NCBI RefSeq assembly: GCF_000374545.1
Contig: NZ_KB894593.1
Span: 1 to 64,000, forward strand
Reading direction: 5' to 3'
From: Anaeromusa acidaminophila DSM 3853
GTDB taxonomy: Bacteria; Bacillota; Negativicutes; Anaeromusales; Anaeromusaceae
Length of the DNA stretch: 64,000 nucleotides
Every line of letters starts with the position of its first letter. Within the stretch, counting starts at the first letter, position 1. Shown in pieces: positions 42,657-51,466 of this stretch. Under the pieces are notes generated by a model, which had not been told where the DNA came from, did not search any database, and worked only from the letters and a program-made list of their open reading frames with translations. Made by a program: the position numbers and the translations under genes.

Positions 42657-43448
42657 ATGGGAGAAGTTATTGTTGTTACTTCTGGTAAAGGCGGTGTTGG
42701 TAAAACGACGACAACCGCTAACCTTGGCACTGGTTTTGCATTGCAAGGCAAGAAAGTGGCGCTGGTTGATGCCGATATTGGCTTGCGAAACCTAGACGTG
42801 GTCATGGGTCTGGAAAATCGCATTGTATATCATTTGGTCGATGTGGTGGAAGGAAACTGCCGGTTGAAGCAGGCCATGATTCGCGACAAACGTTACGAAA
42901 CCTTGTTTTTGCTGCCAGCGGCGCAAACAAGGGATAAATCCGCGGTTAATCCGGAACAAATGAAAGCGTTGTGCGAGGAATTGCGGCAGGAGTTTGACTA
43001 TGTGCTTATTGACTGTCCTGCGGGCATCGAGCAAGGCTTTAAAAACGCTATTGCTGGTGCGGATCGGGCTGTTGTGGTGACAACACCGGAAGTATCCGCT
43101 ATTCGTGATGCGGATCGTATTATTGGGCTTTTGGATTCTGAGCAAAAGGAAAACACCCGCTTGGTCGTAAATCGCATTCGCCCTAAAATGGTGCAGCGCG
43201 GCGATATGATGAGTATTGACGATATTGTAGAAATTTTGGCGGTTGAGTTGCTGGGCATTATCCCGGAAGATGAGTTTATTGTCGTATCAACCAATCGCGG
43301 CGAGCCGGTTGTGACCAATCCAGCGGCCGCTTCTTGTCAGGCCTATCGCAATATGGTGCAGCGATTGATGGGCGAAGAAGTTCCATTGTTGTCTTTTGAA
43401 GAGGAAGATGGCTTTTTTGGACGGTTAAAACGGATTTTGGGCCTGTAA
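42657..43448 (+). CDS. minD: Septum site-determining ATPase MinD
   Basis: A 263-residue deviant-Walker ATPase with TSGKGGVGKTTTTANLG at residue 8, DADIGLRNLD near residue 39, DCPAGIEQGF near residue 120 and a C-terminal amphipathic membrane-targeting helix, FFGRLKRILGL. It recruits MinC to the membrane and is stimulated by MinE. AGAGGAGG precedes ATG 42657. Confidence 0.97.
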   Translation: MGEVIVVTSGKGGVGKTTTTANLGTGFALQGKKVALVDADIGLRNLDVVMGLENRIVYHLVDVVEGNCRLKQAMIRDKRYETLFLLPAAQTRDKSAVNPEQMKALCEELRQEFDYVLIDCPAGIEQGFKNAIAGADRAVVVTTPEVSAIRDADRIIGLLDSEQKENTRLVVNRIRPKMVQRGDMMSIDDIVEILAVELLGIIPEDEFIVVSTNRGEPVVTNPAAASCQAYRNMVQRLMGEEVPLLSFEEEDGFFGRLKRILGL

Positions 43449-43460
43449 GGAGGGACAAAG

Positions 43461-43721
43461 ATGTTAGCACTTATCCAAAAAATTTTCGGGCGTGAAAATA
43501 GTGCGTCTAAAGATATTGCCAAAGAGCGTCTGCGTCTTGTTCTTGTACATGACCGGGCCAGTGTGTCTCCGCAGATTATGGAAGCCATGCGTGATGATTT
43601 GATCAAGGTAATTTCAAAATACATGGAGATTAATGAGCACGACATGGAATTCAGTCTGACAAATGATAAATCTGCAGTGGCGTTGATTGCTAATATTCCT
43701 GTGCAACGCATGAAGCGTTAA
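43461..43721 (+). CDS. minE: Cell division topological specificity factor MinE
   Basis: An 86-residue MinE with AKERLRLVLVHDRA near residue 23, the MinD-contacting helix, and a C-terminal dimerisation part. MinE makes MinCD oscillate between poles, so this organism uses the oscillating Min system rather than only DivIVA-type anchoring. AAGGAGG lies before ATG 43461. Confidence 0.95.
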   Translation: MLALIQKIFGRENSASKDIAKERLRLVLVHDRASVSPQIMEAMRDDLIKVISKYMEINEHDMEFSLTNDKSAVALIANIPVQRMKR

Positions 43722-43787
43722 TAGATCGTTTCAAGGCATGCTGCATAGCGAAAGGGTAGATCAAAGAGGAAGGAAACATCGCGTGCA

Positions 43788-44894
43788 ATGCTTAACCGAA
43801 GACTATTGCGCAATCTTGACTGGACCCTTATCGGAGTAACGGCGTTGTTGCTTTTGTTAAGTCTGGTTATTATCGGCAGCGCTACGCACATCAATAATCC
43901 TTCGGAAGAACGATATTGGTTTGTGCAACGGCAAGGGCTGTTTGCTATTTTGAATGTGGTGCTGATAGTAGGATTGCTGAACTTCGACTATCGCTCCCTA
44001 GGGCGGCTGGCGCAACCGCTATATGGCTTTAACTTAGTGCTGCTTCTAGCGGTAATGTTTGTGGGACAGAGCGCGCTGGGCGCGCAGCGATGGATTCAGG
44101 TAGGGCCCATTAGTTTACAGCCTTCGGAATTTTCCAAGCTGATCATGATCATTGCTTTGGCAAAATTGTTAGAGGGGCGGGTCGGAAAACTCAACTCATT
44201 CCGAGAAATATTACCCGTATTTTTGTATGTGGCAATACCGTTCCTGTTGGTAATGAAGCAGCCGGATTTGGGAACGTCGCTGGTATTCTTAGCGATTCTT
44301 TTCGGTATGATTTTTATCGCAGGAATTAATGCAAAATATTTGATGGCTATTTTTGGCGCCGGTTTGGCGTTTATGCCTATTTTTTGGCATTTTCTTAAGG
44401 ATTACCAAAAAAAGCGTTTGACTGTTTTTTTGGATCCCAATGTTGATCCTTTGGGATCTGGGTATCATATTATTCAGTCGAAAATTGCTATTGGTTCAGG
44501 CATGCTTTGGGGGAAGGGGCTTTTTGGCGGGACCCAAAGTCAGTTGAACTTTCTGCCTGAAAACCATACGGATTTTATTTTTGCAGTCATTGGTGAAGAG
44601 TTGGGATTTTTGGGCTCTGCGCTGCTGTTGCTCTTGTATTTTGTTCTGCTCTACCGGGGGGTTAAAATCGCCGGAGAAGCCAGAGATAATTTTGGCTCTC
44701 TGTTGGCGACAGGAGTAACGTCGATGCTGGGGTTCCATGTGCTGGTAAATGTCGGCATGACTGCCGGAATTATGCCGGTGACAGGCATTCCCTTGCCCTT
44801 TATGAGTTATGGAGTTAGCGCGCTGACTACTAATTTGCTTAGCGTCGGCCTGCTGTTGAATGTGTACATGCGCAGACAGAAAATTATGTTTTGA
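43788..44894 (+). CDS. rodA: SEDS glycosyltransferase RodA
   Basis: A 368-residue membrane protein with about ten segments and SEDS motifs: QPSEFSKLIMI near residue 112, KQPDLGTSLVF near residue 157, ENHTDFIFAVIGEELGFLG near residue 259, and PVTGIPLPFMSYG near residue 328. It polymerises glycan strands for the side wall with PBP2. FtsW is the close alternative, but the cell-shape context favours RodA. The ribosome binding site is poor: AGGAAGGAAA is about 13 bases before ATG 43788. Confidence 0.92.
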   Translation: MLNRRLLRNLDWTLIGVTALLLLLSLVIIGSATHINNPSEERYWFVQRQGLFAILNVVLIVGLLNFDYRSLGRLAQPLYGFNLVLLLAVMFVGQSALGAQRWIQVGPISLQPSEFSKLIMIIALAKLLEGRVGKLNSFREILPVFLYVAIPFLLVMKQPDLGTSLVFLAILFGMIFIAGINAKYLMAIFGAGLAFMPIFWHFLKDYQKKRLTVFLDPNVDPLGSGYHIIQSKIAIGSGMLWGKGLFGGTQSQLNFLPENHTDFIFAVIGEELGFLGSALLLLLYFVLLYRGVKIAGEARDNFGSLLATGVTSMLGFHVLVNVGMTAGIMPVTGIPLPFMSYGVSALTTNLLSVGLLLNVYMRRQKIMF

Positions 44895-44930
44895 AGTGGC
44901 CTGATGGCGAAAGCTATTGTAACAGGACGC

Positions 44931-44992
44931 CCCGTAGTGGTCATGCGCCTATTCGGTGCTATGGCGCTGGAGGCGTCTTGTTGACGTTTTAT
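44931..44992 (+). ncRNA. Imperfect palindrome, possible structured RNA
   Basis: ACAGGACGCC (from about 44931) and GGCGTCTTGT (ending near 44983) form the base, with GCGCC/GGCGC and GGTCAT/ATGGC-type pairings inside, so about 55 bases fold as one long hairpin. It lies between rodA and the radical SAM gene and is followed by TTGACGTTTTATT. It may be a terminator, an attenuator or a small structured RNA. Confidence 0.4.
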
Positions 44993-45009
44993 TAAGAGGA
45001 GGATAAATA

Positions 45010-46866
45010 ATGCTTCATTTGGATGCGGCCATGCTAAGTCGTGTGGAAAAGCCCGCCCGTTACACCGGGCAGGAGTATAATAGCGTGCACAAGGAATTGC
45101 ATTCTGGTATCGTGCGTATGGCGTTGTCTTTACCGGATGTGTATGAAGTAGGCATGTCAAATTTGGGGTTAAAAATATTATACCAGTTAATGAATGAGCG
45201 AGAAGACGTGGCCGTGGAACGCGTATACGCGCCCTGGGTGGATATGGAGAAAGAAATGCGTGAGGCCGGATTACCCTTGTATTCATTGGAAACACGCACG
45301 CCGATTCGGGAATTTGATTTGGTCGGCTTTTCTTTGCAATATGAAATGAGTTATAGCAATGTGTTGAATATGTTGGACTTAGCGGGTATATCTTTGCTAG
45401 CGAAGGAGCGGCAAGAGAATGAGCCTTTGATTCTCGGCGGCGGTCCTTGCGCGTTTAATCCGGAGCCTGCTGCTGACTTTTTCGATTGCTTTGTTTTGGG
45501 AGAAGGCGAAGAAGTCTTAGGCGAAGTAATCGAGCAATATAGTGCGTGGAAAGAAGCTGGCAAACCCGGCGGGCGCCAGGAGATTTTGCGTCGTTTGGCT
45601 ACTTGCCGCGGCATTTATGTGCCTTCTTTTTATGAAGTTCGGTATGATGATACATCCTTTGATACGGTTGTAACTCCGTTGCAGCCAGAGGCGCCGGCGT
45701 GCGTGCAAAAACGCGTGGTGGCAGACTTGGATGCGATGGGAACGGCAACGCGGCCGATTGTTTCCTATGTGGAATCGGTGCATGACCGGATTATGCTTGA
45801 ACTATTTCGCGGCTGCACGCGGGGCTGCCGCTTTTGCCAAGCCGGCATTATCTATCGTCCGGTACGGGAACGCAAACAAGAGACTTTGCAGGAATTGGCC
45901 AAGGAAATGTTGGAGCATACAGGCTACAATGAAATGTCTTTGACATCATTAAGCTCTGCTGATTATTCCTGTTTGGAGCCGTTAGTGGAAACTTTGCTGG
46001 AGAAACACAAAGCGGAGGGCGTTAGTTTATCGCTGCCTTCTCTGCGGATTGACAGTTTTTCTGTGGATTTGGCCCATAAGGTACAACAAGTGCGCAAAAG
46101 CGGTTTGACATTTGCACCGGAAGCGGGAACGCAGCGCTTGCGAGATGTAATTAACAAAGGGGTTACTGAAGAGAATCTGCGCCAAGCGGTTAGTGCGGCT
46201 TTTTCCTCCGGCTGGTCGACGGTAAAGCTCTATTTTATGATTGGTTTACCTACGGAAACAGATGAAGACGTGCTGGGAATTGCGGATTTGGCCTATAAGG
46301 TCGTAGATTGGTATAAAGCGGTAAAAGGAAGAAAAGGCGTTAAAGTGACGGTTAGCGTTTCCTCTTTTGTGCCCAAACCGCATACGGCGTTTCAGTGGTT
46401 TCCTCAAAACAGTCGTGAGGAAATTGAACGCAAGCAGCAATTGTTGCGGGAGCGGATTCGAGGCGGCGGCGTTACATTGAGCTGGCATGATTCACGGACC
46501 AGCTTTTTAGAAGGCGTTTTTGCCAGAGGCGATCGGCGTTTGGGAGCCGTGTTGCTTGCAGCCTGGCGCGGCGGTGCGCGCTTTGACGGCTGGTCGGAGC
46601 ATTTTAACTATCGGACCTGGATGGAAGCCTTTGAAGCTTGTGATGTAGATCCGCATCAATACGCCAACCGTGAGAGACGGCTTGAGGAGAAGTTGCCTTG
46701 GGACCATTTATCCTGTGGTGTGAATAAGGAATTTTTACAGAGTGAATATGCAGCTGCGCTGGCGGCGACGTTAACAGAAGACTGTCGGCGAGGGGCTTGC
46801 GGCGCCTGCGGCGTCTGTCCGGCGCTGGGCGTTTCTGTTCAGGATTGGAGGAGCAAAAATGCATAA
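45010..46866 (+). CDS. TIGR03960-type radical SAM protein with B12-binding-like domain
   Basis: A 618-residue protein. The N-terminal 180 residues look like a B12-binding-type fold (LPDVYEVGMSNLGLKILYQL), and the radical SAM motif CTRGCRFC lies in ELFRGCTRGCRFCQAG near residue 270. The C-terminus has more Cys (CRRGACGACGVCPALG). Its function is unknown to me. It is nearly always paired with a DUF2344 gene and followed by RNase G, as here. AGAGGAGG lies before ATG 45010. It overlaps the next gene by eight bases. Confidence 0.9.
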   Translation: MLHLDAAMLSRVEKPARYTGQEYNSVHKELHSGIVRMALSLPDVYEVGMSNLGLKILYQLMNEREDVAVERVYAPWVDMEKEMREAGLPLYSLETRTPIREFDLVGFSLQYEMSYSNVLNMLDLAGISLLAKERQENEPLILGGGPCAFNPEPAADFFDCFVLGEGEEVLGEVIEQYSAWKEAGKPGGRQEILRRLATCRGIYVPSFYEVRYDDTSFDTVVTPLQPEAPACVQKRVVADLDAMGTATRPIVSYVESVHDRIMLELFRGCTRGCRFCQAGIIYRPVRERKQETLQELAKEMLEHTGYNEMSLTSLSSADYSCLEPLVETLLEKHKAEGVSLSLPSLRIDSFSVDLAHKVQQVRKSGLTFAPEAGTQRLRDVINKGVTEENLRQAVSAAFSSGWSTVKLYFMIGLPTETDEDVLGIADLAYKVVDWYKAVKGRKGVKVTVSVSSFVPKPHTAFQWFPQNSREEIERKQQLLRERIRGGGVTLSWHDSRTSFLEGVFARGDRRLGAVLLAAWRGGARFDGWSEHFNYRTWMEAFEACDVDPHQYANRERRLEEKLPWDHLSCGVNKEFLQSEYAAALAATLTEDCRRGACGACGVCPALGVSVQDWRSKNA

Positions 46867-47581
46867 GGTTCGGATGGAGATTACCAAAGAAGAAGAAGTT
46901 TGCTTTATTTCCCACTTGGATTATGCTCGCGCCATGGAACGAGCCATTCGTAGGGCTAAGCTGCCTGCAGCATATTCTGAAGGCTTTAATCCGCATATGA
47001 AACTGGCTTTTGCTTCGGCTTTATCGGTGGGCGTAACCAGTGAAGGCGAGTATATGGACTTAGAACTAACGGAGACAGTGGTATTGGAGGACTGTGCCGC
47101 TAGGCTGAACAAAGCTTTGCCACGAGGCATTCGCGTGAAACGGTTGTGCTATCTTCCAGAACGGGCGCCTTCTTTGATGTCTCAGATTAACCGCGCCGCT
47201 TACCGCGTGGTTTTGCGTCTGTCAGAAAGCGAGGCGGTTCAAGGGGCTGCGGCTTTTCAAAATGCCGCAACCGTTCCGTACACTAAGCTGTCCCCTAAAG
47301 GAAACCGGAATATTGACGCCAAGACGTATGTGCCGGGAACATTGACGGTGCAGCCTTTGTCCGCTGAAGAGTGCGCTCTTTCCTTTTCTATTCGTATTAC
47401 TCCTACAGGCAGCATGAAGCCTGTGGAGGTTGTTGAAGCGGCAGGCGCGCTGGTGGGGCAGGGGCAGCGCTGGCGGGCTGCGGCTCGGATTCATCGCGTG
47501 GGCTTGTATGTAGACGATGAGCAAGGTCAAGAGCAAAGCTTGTTTGGAACTGGCGAGGTTGTGGAGGCCCTGCCGTCATGA
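46859..47581 (+). CDS. DUF2344/TIGR03936-family protein, radical SAM partner
   Basis: A 240-residue soluble protein. FISHLDYARAMERAIRRAKL near residue 15 and YSEGFNPHMKLAFASALSVG near residue 39 are the family marks. The protein resembles a fused extra domain found on some radical SAM proteins, so it probably assists the upstream enzyme. Role unknown. It overlaps both neighbours by a few bases, so all three genes are coupled. Confidence 0.88.
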   Translation: MHKVRMEITKEEEVCFISHLDYARAMERAIRRAKLPAAYSEGFNPHMKLAFASALSVGVTSEGEYMDLELTETVVLEDCAARLNKALPRGIRVKRLCYLPERAPSLMSQINRAAYRVVLRLSESEAVQGAAAFQNAATVPYTKLSPKGNRNIDAKTYVPGTLTVQPLSAEECALSFSIRITPTGSMKPVEVVEAAGALVGQGQRWRAAARIHRVGLYVDDEQGQEQSLFGTGEVVEALPS

Positions 47582-48996
47582 GACGGTACTTGGTAAATGT
47601 GACTCCCGAAGAGACACGTCTGGCTCTTTGCGAAGATGACCTTCTTTTGGAAATTGCCGCGGAGCGTCAAGGAGCCGGTCCCTTGGTCGGTAATATTTAC
47701 AAAGGACAGGTGCAAAATATTCTGCCTGGCATGCAAGCTGCCTTTATTGATATTGGGACGGAAAAAAATGCTTTTTTATATTTAGGAGATTTGCCGGAAA
47801 CGTCTAGGCAGGCAGGATCCCTGAGCGTCGGGCAGGAGCTGATTATACAGATTGCGAAGGATGCAGTAGGAAGTAAGGGCCCCAGAGCGACAGCGCAGGT
47901 GACCTTACCCGGACGTCATGTGGTATTGATGCCTGGCGCTGACTATGTGGGCGTTTCCAGGCGTATTGAGCCCGAAGAAGAGCGGGAGCGTTTAAAAGAA
48001 TTGGCTGAATCGCTGCGTCCAGAGGGGATGGGCTTGATAGTGCGCACAGTTGCGGCTGAGTGCGGCAAAGAAGAGTTAGAAAAAGATATATCCTATCTGT
48101 GCAATCTTTGGCAGACCTTACTGGCGCGGCAGCAGCGCAGCCAGGCGCCGCAACTGCTGTATCGGGACGCCGACTTGGTCATTCGACTGATTCGGGACCA
48201 GTTCACCCAAGATGTGGATGAAGTGCTTGTAGACCAGCCTGATGCCTATCAGCGCATGCGGGAGTTGCTGCTGCGTATTTCTAAGGAACTGGCGGAACGG
48301 GTAAAACTATATGCTGCAAAAGAAGACATGTTTGGGCGTTTTGGCGTGGAGGAGCAATTGGCCTTATTGTTCGACAGGGAGATTCCTTTAGAGTGCGGTG
48401 GCTTTATTGTTATTGATCAGACGGAAGCCTTGACGGCTATTGATGTAAATACTGGAAAGTTTATTGGCAAAAGCACGCTAGAGGATACGGTATACCAAGC
48501 CAATTTGGAAGCGGCGGAAGTGATAGCGAGACAACTTCGCTTGCGTGACATAGGCGGTATTATTATTATTGATTTTATCGACATGGAAAGCGAAGCAGCG
48601 CGCCAGGGCGTTTTAGAAACCTTGCAAAAAGAATTGCGCCGGGATCGAACCAAAACCCATATTATGGGGTTTACTTCCTTGGGACTGGTAGAAATGACTC
48701 GTAAAAAATCGCGGCAAAGCATCGGTGCGTTGCTGCATGCTTCATGTCCTTGCTGCAGCGGTCGCGGCCGTATTCGTTCCAGTGAAACTGTTTTTTTGGA
48801 AATCGCCCGCGAACTTCGACGGCGGCAACGGCAGAATTTACTGCAGGGGAATGTGACCTTGCAATTGTCGTCTTTTCTGGCGGAACAGCCTTTCTTAGGC
48901 CAACGTTTGCGAAACTGGGAAAAAGAATTTTGTCGTTCGTTCTCCGTGGAAAGAAACACGTCCTTGCACCCGGAACAGTATGTGCTGTTAGGCTAA
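47578..48996 (+). CDS. rng: Ribonuclease E/G family (RNase G)
   Basis: A 472-residue protein: an N-terminal S1 RNA-binding domain (IYKGQVQNILPGMQAAFIDI near residue 40), a 5'-sensor and RNase H-like region, the DNase I-like catalytic part with ALTAIDVNTGKFIGK near residue 280 and IIIIDFIDM near residue 325 (metal-binding Asp), and the Zn-link CPCCSGRG near residue 393. It cleaves single-stranded RNA in rRNA processing and mRNA decay. It lacks the long C-terminal scaffold of RNase E. rplU, often the next gene in related genomes, is absent. Confidence 0.94.
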   Translation: MRRYLVNVTPEETRLALCEDDLLLEIAAERQGAGPLVGNIYKGQVQNILPGMQAAFIDIGTEKNAFLYLGDLPETSRQAGSLSVGQELIIQIAKDAVGSKGPRATAQVTLPGRHVVLMPGADYVGVSRRIEPEEERERLKELAESLRPEGMGLIVRTVAAECGKEELEKDISYLCNLWQTLLARQQRSQAPQLLYRDADLVIRLIRDQFTQDVDEVLVDQPDAYQRMRELLLRISKELAERVKLYAAKEDMFGRFGVEEQLALLFDREIPLECGGFIVIDQTEALTAIDVNTGKFIGKSTLEDTVYQANLEAAEVIARQLRLRDIGGIIIIDFIDMESEAARQGVLETLQKELRRDRTKTHIMGFTSLGLVEMTRKKSRQSIGALLHASCPCCSGRGRIRSSETVFLEIARELRRRQRQNLLQGNVTLQLSSFLAEQPFLGQRLRNWEKEFCRSFSVERNTSLHPEQYVLLG

Positions 48997-49032
48997 CAAA
49001 AAAAGAAAATTTTACTAAATAGGCAAAACGTG

Positions 49033-49061
49033 TTGACTTGTTTGTATTTGCCTGTTATAGT
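49033..49061 (+). promoter_or_regulatory. Sigma-70 promoter of the aroF T-box transcript
   Basis: TTGACT (49033-49038), a 17-bp spacer and TATAGT (49056-49061), close to consensus, leading into the T-box. Confidence 0.82.
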
Positions 49062-49067
49062 AAAAGC

Positions 49068-49352
49068 CAAGGAAAAAACGAACAGGCAATGACCGGGAGA
49101 AGTACATCGGGTTTCTTTTGCAGAGAGCTGTGGGGCGCTGTGACACAGTAAAGAAGGCGATGGAAATACACTCGTGAGCTGCGGTCCGAAAGGATAATTT
49201 CCAAGTAGGATACGACGGAGCGCCACCGTTATCAGAGGCTAAGGTATCGGCATTGACCAGCCTGTACCTGAATGAGAGGCTTGCGTTGCAAGCAGGGTGG
49301 TACCGCGGATGCATGCATCCGTCCCTGAGAGGGGACGGGTGCTTTTTGTTTT
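49068..49352 (+). promoter_or_regulatory. T-box leader, tyrosine-specific by its specifier
   Basis: The T-box core AGCAGGGTGGTACCGCGG lies at 49291-49308. Stem I has GAGAAGTACATCGGG on its 5' side, AGAGAGCTG further in, and GGAAATACACTCGTGAG on its 3' side. The specifier fits TAC 49167-49169 (tyrosine), placed as in many T-boxes, GAA-N-codon-A. The terminator GCATCCGTCCC/GGGGACGGGTGC plus T5 follows. Low charged tRNA-Tyr would switch on aroF, tyrA and perhaps the rest of the block. Confidence 0.9.
49315..49349 (+). terminator. T-box-controlled terminator before aroF
   Basis: GCATCCGTCCC (49315-49325) pairs with GGGACGGGTGC (49332-49342), followed by TTTTTG. Opened by the antiterminator when uncharged tRNA is bound. 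Confidence 0.88.
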
Positions 49353-49370
49353 TTAAGGAGGTGGTTGCCA

Positions 49371-49448
49371 TGGAAGATGGCTATGCCTATCAGATACGGT
49401 GTATACAACAAACGAGGGAAAAAATAAATGCGCCCTGCGGCGCCTAAA
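49371..49448 (+). CDS. 25-aa small ORF between the T-box and aroF
   Basis: ATG 49371 opens a 25-codon frame (begins MEDGYAYQIRCIQQ, ends APCGA) with an excellent AAGGAGG site seven bases upstream. It ends 15 bases before aroF. Two Tyr and two Cys are present. No family is known to me. It could be a leader peptide, a small protein, or the remnant of a lost gene whose ribosome binding site persists. Confidence 0.4.
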
Positions 49449-49462
49449 AGGAGATATTTATC

Positions 49463-50479
49463 ATGATTGTAGTTATGAAAAAGAACGCTCACCAGGAAGA
49501 CGTACAACGAGTAGTGGAATACATTGAACAGGCAGGATTGCGGCCGCATCTTTCGGACGGCTCTACCCATACCATTATTGGCGTGATTGGAGCGCGTGAG
49601 GCGATTGACGTACTGGCCTTAGAAGCCTTGCCAGGTGTTGAAAAAGCAGTGCCTGTCAGTTCCGGGCTGAATTTGGTGAGTCGAGATGTCAAGGAAAGCA
49701 ACACAATCGTATCGGTTGGCAGTGCTCAAATTGGCGGCGACGAGCTGGCCGTTATGGCAGGGCCCTGCGCGGTGGAAAGCAAGGAGCAGCTGAGAGAGGC
49801 AGCGTTGGCTGTAAAAGCCGGCGGCGCTCAATTCCTGCGGGGAGGCGCCTACAAGCCGCGTACTTCTCCTTACGCCTTTCAAGGGTTGGAGGAGCAAGGT
49901 TTGAAATTTTTGGCGGAAGTCAGCCAGGAAGTGGGCCTGAAAGTGGTTACCGAAGTAGTGGATGTGGAGTCTTTGGATCTAGTAAGTAATTACGCGGACA
50001 TGTTGCAAATTGGCGCTCGCAATATGCAGAACTTTAAGCTGCTGCAGGCGGTAGGCAAGAAAGGCAAGCCGGTTTTATTGAAACGAGGCTTGTCGGCGAC
50101 GATTGAGGAATGGTTGCAGGCGTCGGAGTACATCTTGCGCGAAGGCAACTTTCAACTGGTCCTTTGTGAACGAGGCATTCGGACCTTTGAGCCTTTCACG
50201 CGGAATACTTTAGACTTGAGCGCTGTTGCGGCTGTGAAAATGCTAAGTCATCTGCCGATTATCGTGGACCCCAGTCATGCTACAGGGAAATGGAACTTGG
50301 TGGCGCCTATGGCCAGAGCCGCCATTGCTGCTGGCGCTGACGGACTGATGGTAGAAGTTCATCCAGAACCAGCGCGGGCTCTTTGCGACGGAAATCAGTC
50401 CTTGACGCCTAAGAATTTTAATCTGTTGATGGACGAGGTTCGTTCCTTTGCCGGCTTGATGGGCAGGAGCCTATCGTGA
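49463..50479 (+). CDS. aroF: 3-deoxy-7-phosphoheptulonate (DAHP) synthase, type I beta
   Basis: A 338-residue enzyme with an N-terminal ferredoxin-like regulatory domain (residues 1-70), as in the Thermotoga enzyme where it mediates Tyr and Phe inhibition, and a barrel with VMAGPCAVESKEQ near residue 95, FLRGGAYKPRTSPYAFQG near residue 120 and VDPSHATGKW near residue 270. It condenses phosphoenolpyruvate and erythrose-4-phosphate, the first step to chorismate. A Tyr T-box upstream adds transcription control. AAAAGGAG precedes ATG 49463. It overlaps tyrA by four bases. Confidence 0.96.
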   Translation: MIVVMKKNAHQEDVQRVVEYIEQAGLRPHLSDGSTHTIIGVIGAREAIDVLALEALPGVEKAVPVSSGLNLVSRDVKESNTIVSVGSAQIGGDELAVMAGPCAVESKEQLREAALAVKAGGAQFLRGGAYKPRTSPYAFQGLEEQGLKFLAEVSQEVGLKVVTEVVDVESLDLVSNYADMLQIGARNMQNFKLLQAVGKKGKPVLLKRGLSATIEEWLQASEYILREGNFQLVLCERGIRTFEPFTRNTLDLSAVAAVKMLSHLPIIVDPSHATGKWNLVAPMARAAIAAGADGLMVEVHPEPARALCDGNQSLTPKNFNLLMDEVRSFAGLMGRSLS

Positions 50480-51336
50480 GACGGATTGCGATTTTAGGCT
50501 TAGGTCTGATTGGCGGTTCGTTGGGTATGGCGTTGCGGCACAGCGGCGCCGATGTCTTTATACATGGATTTGACAAAGCAGAGCCAGCAAGGCGGTTAGC
50601 GTTGGAAAGAGGAGCTGTGGATCGTTGCTTTGCTACCGCTGGTGAGGCGGTAGAACAGGCTGATATTGTCATTTTAGCGACACCAGTATTGCAAATGGCG
50701 TCTTTAATGACCGAAATTGCGGAAAAATTGCCTGCCGGATGCGTTGTTTCTGATGTGGGAAGCACTAAGTCGGCTGTTTCGGAAACATTAGAGTCATTGC
50801 TGCCGGAGCGTTGCTCCTATATTGGCGGTCATCCTATGGCGGGCGGCGAAAGAAGCGGCATGGAAGCGGCGCAAAAAAACTTGTTTCAGGGACAGTGGTA
50901 CCTGCTGCTGCCCGGGAAACGAGCTTCGGAGGAGCAGGTGGAATTGCTAAGGGACTTGCTGCTTCCGTTGGGAGCCAAGGTTGCCGTTATGCATCCTCAA
51001 GAACATGATCAATGGGCGGCTGTAATTAGCCATATTCCCCATGTCACGGCGGCAGCGCTGGTGCATTTGCTAGCCAGAGCGGAGCTGGGGGACGCTCGGG
51101 TGCAAATGGCGGGGGGCGGTTTTCGGGATACAACGCGTATTGCTTCCTCTGATGCAGACATGTGGGCGGATATTTGCATTAGCAATGCCGAACATATACA
51201 TCGACAAATTGGAAAACTGCAAGAAATTCTTGCAGAATGTGCGCAAGCGGTTGAGTCTGGCGACCGGAAGAAGCTGCATGATTATTTTTTACAGGCTCGC
51301 ACTTTTCGTGAAAGCTGGCTGATGGATTTACGTTAA
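50476..51336 (+). CDS. tyrA: Prephenate dehydrogenase
   Basis: A 286-residue NAD(P)-dependent enzyme with ILGLGLIGGSLGMAL at the N-terminus, then VSDVGSTKSAV near residue 95 and GGHPMAGGERSGMEAA near residue 117. It oxidises prephenate to 4-hydroxyphenylpyruvate on the way to tyrosine, which agrees with the Tyr T-box. There is no ACT domain at the C-terminus. The GTG start at 50476 overlaps the aroF end. Confidence 0.95.
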   Translation: MRRIAILGLGLIGGSLGMALRHSGADVFIHGFDKAEPARRLALERGAVDRCFATAGEAVEQADIVILATPVLQMASLMTEIAEKLPAGCVVSDVGSTKSAVSETLESLLPERCSYIGGHPMAGGERSGMEAAQKNLFQGQWYLLLPGKRASEEQVELLRDLLLPLGAKVAVMHPQEHDQWAAVISHIPHVTAAALVHLLARAELGDARVQMAGGGFRDTTRIASSDADMWADICISNAEHIHRQIGKLQEILAECAQAVESGDRKKLHDYFLQARTFRESWLMDLR

Positions 51337-51363
51337 TCTGCCTTGGAAATTTGCAAACGTAAG

Positions 51364-51404
51364 GCAGGAACTTAGCAGCGAGCGACGAAGACCTATGTAA
51401 TATG
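51364..51404 (+). repeat. Copy C of a GCAGGAA...CGAA intergenic motif
   Basis: GCAGGAACTTAGCAGCGAGC then GACGAAGACCTATGTAATATG, between tyrA and the pilin cluster. It starts like the copies at 19347 and 28271. From memory, similar strings occur between genes of other Negativicutes and clostridia. Confidence 0.35.
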
Positions 51405-51466
51405 TGAAAGTTATGTGAATTCGAAGGCGGAATTGGCAGAACTGGATAGGTCTGGAGGCGTTTGCG

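Noticed and set aside
48997..49462. rplU/rpmA genes expected after RNase G
   Set aside because: No frame with ribosomal protein character is present; the region is promoter, T-box and a 25-codon ORF.
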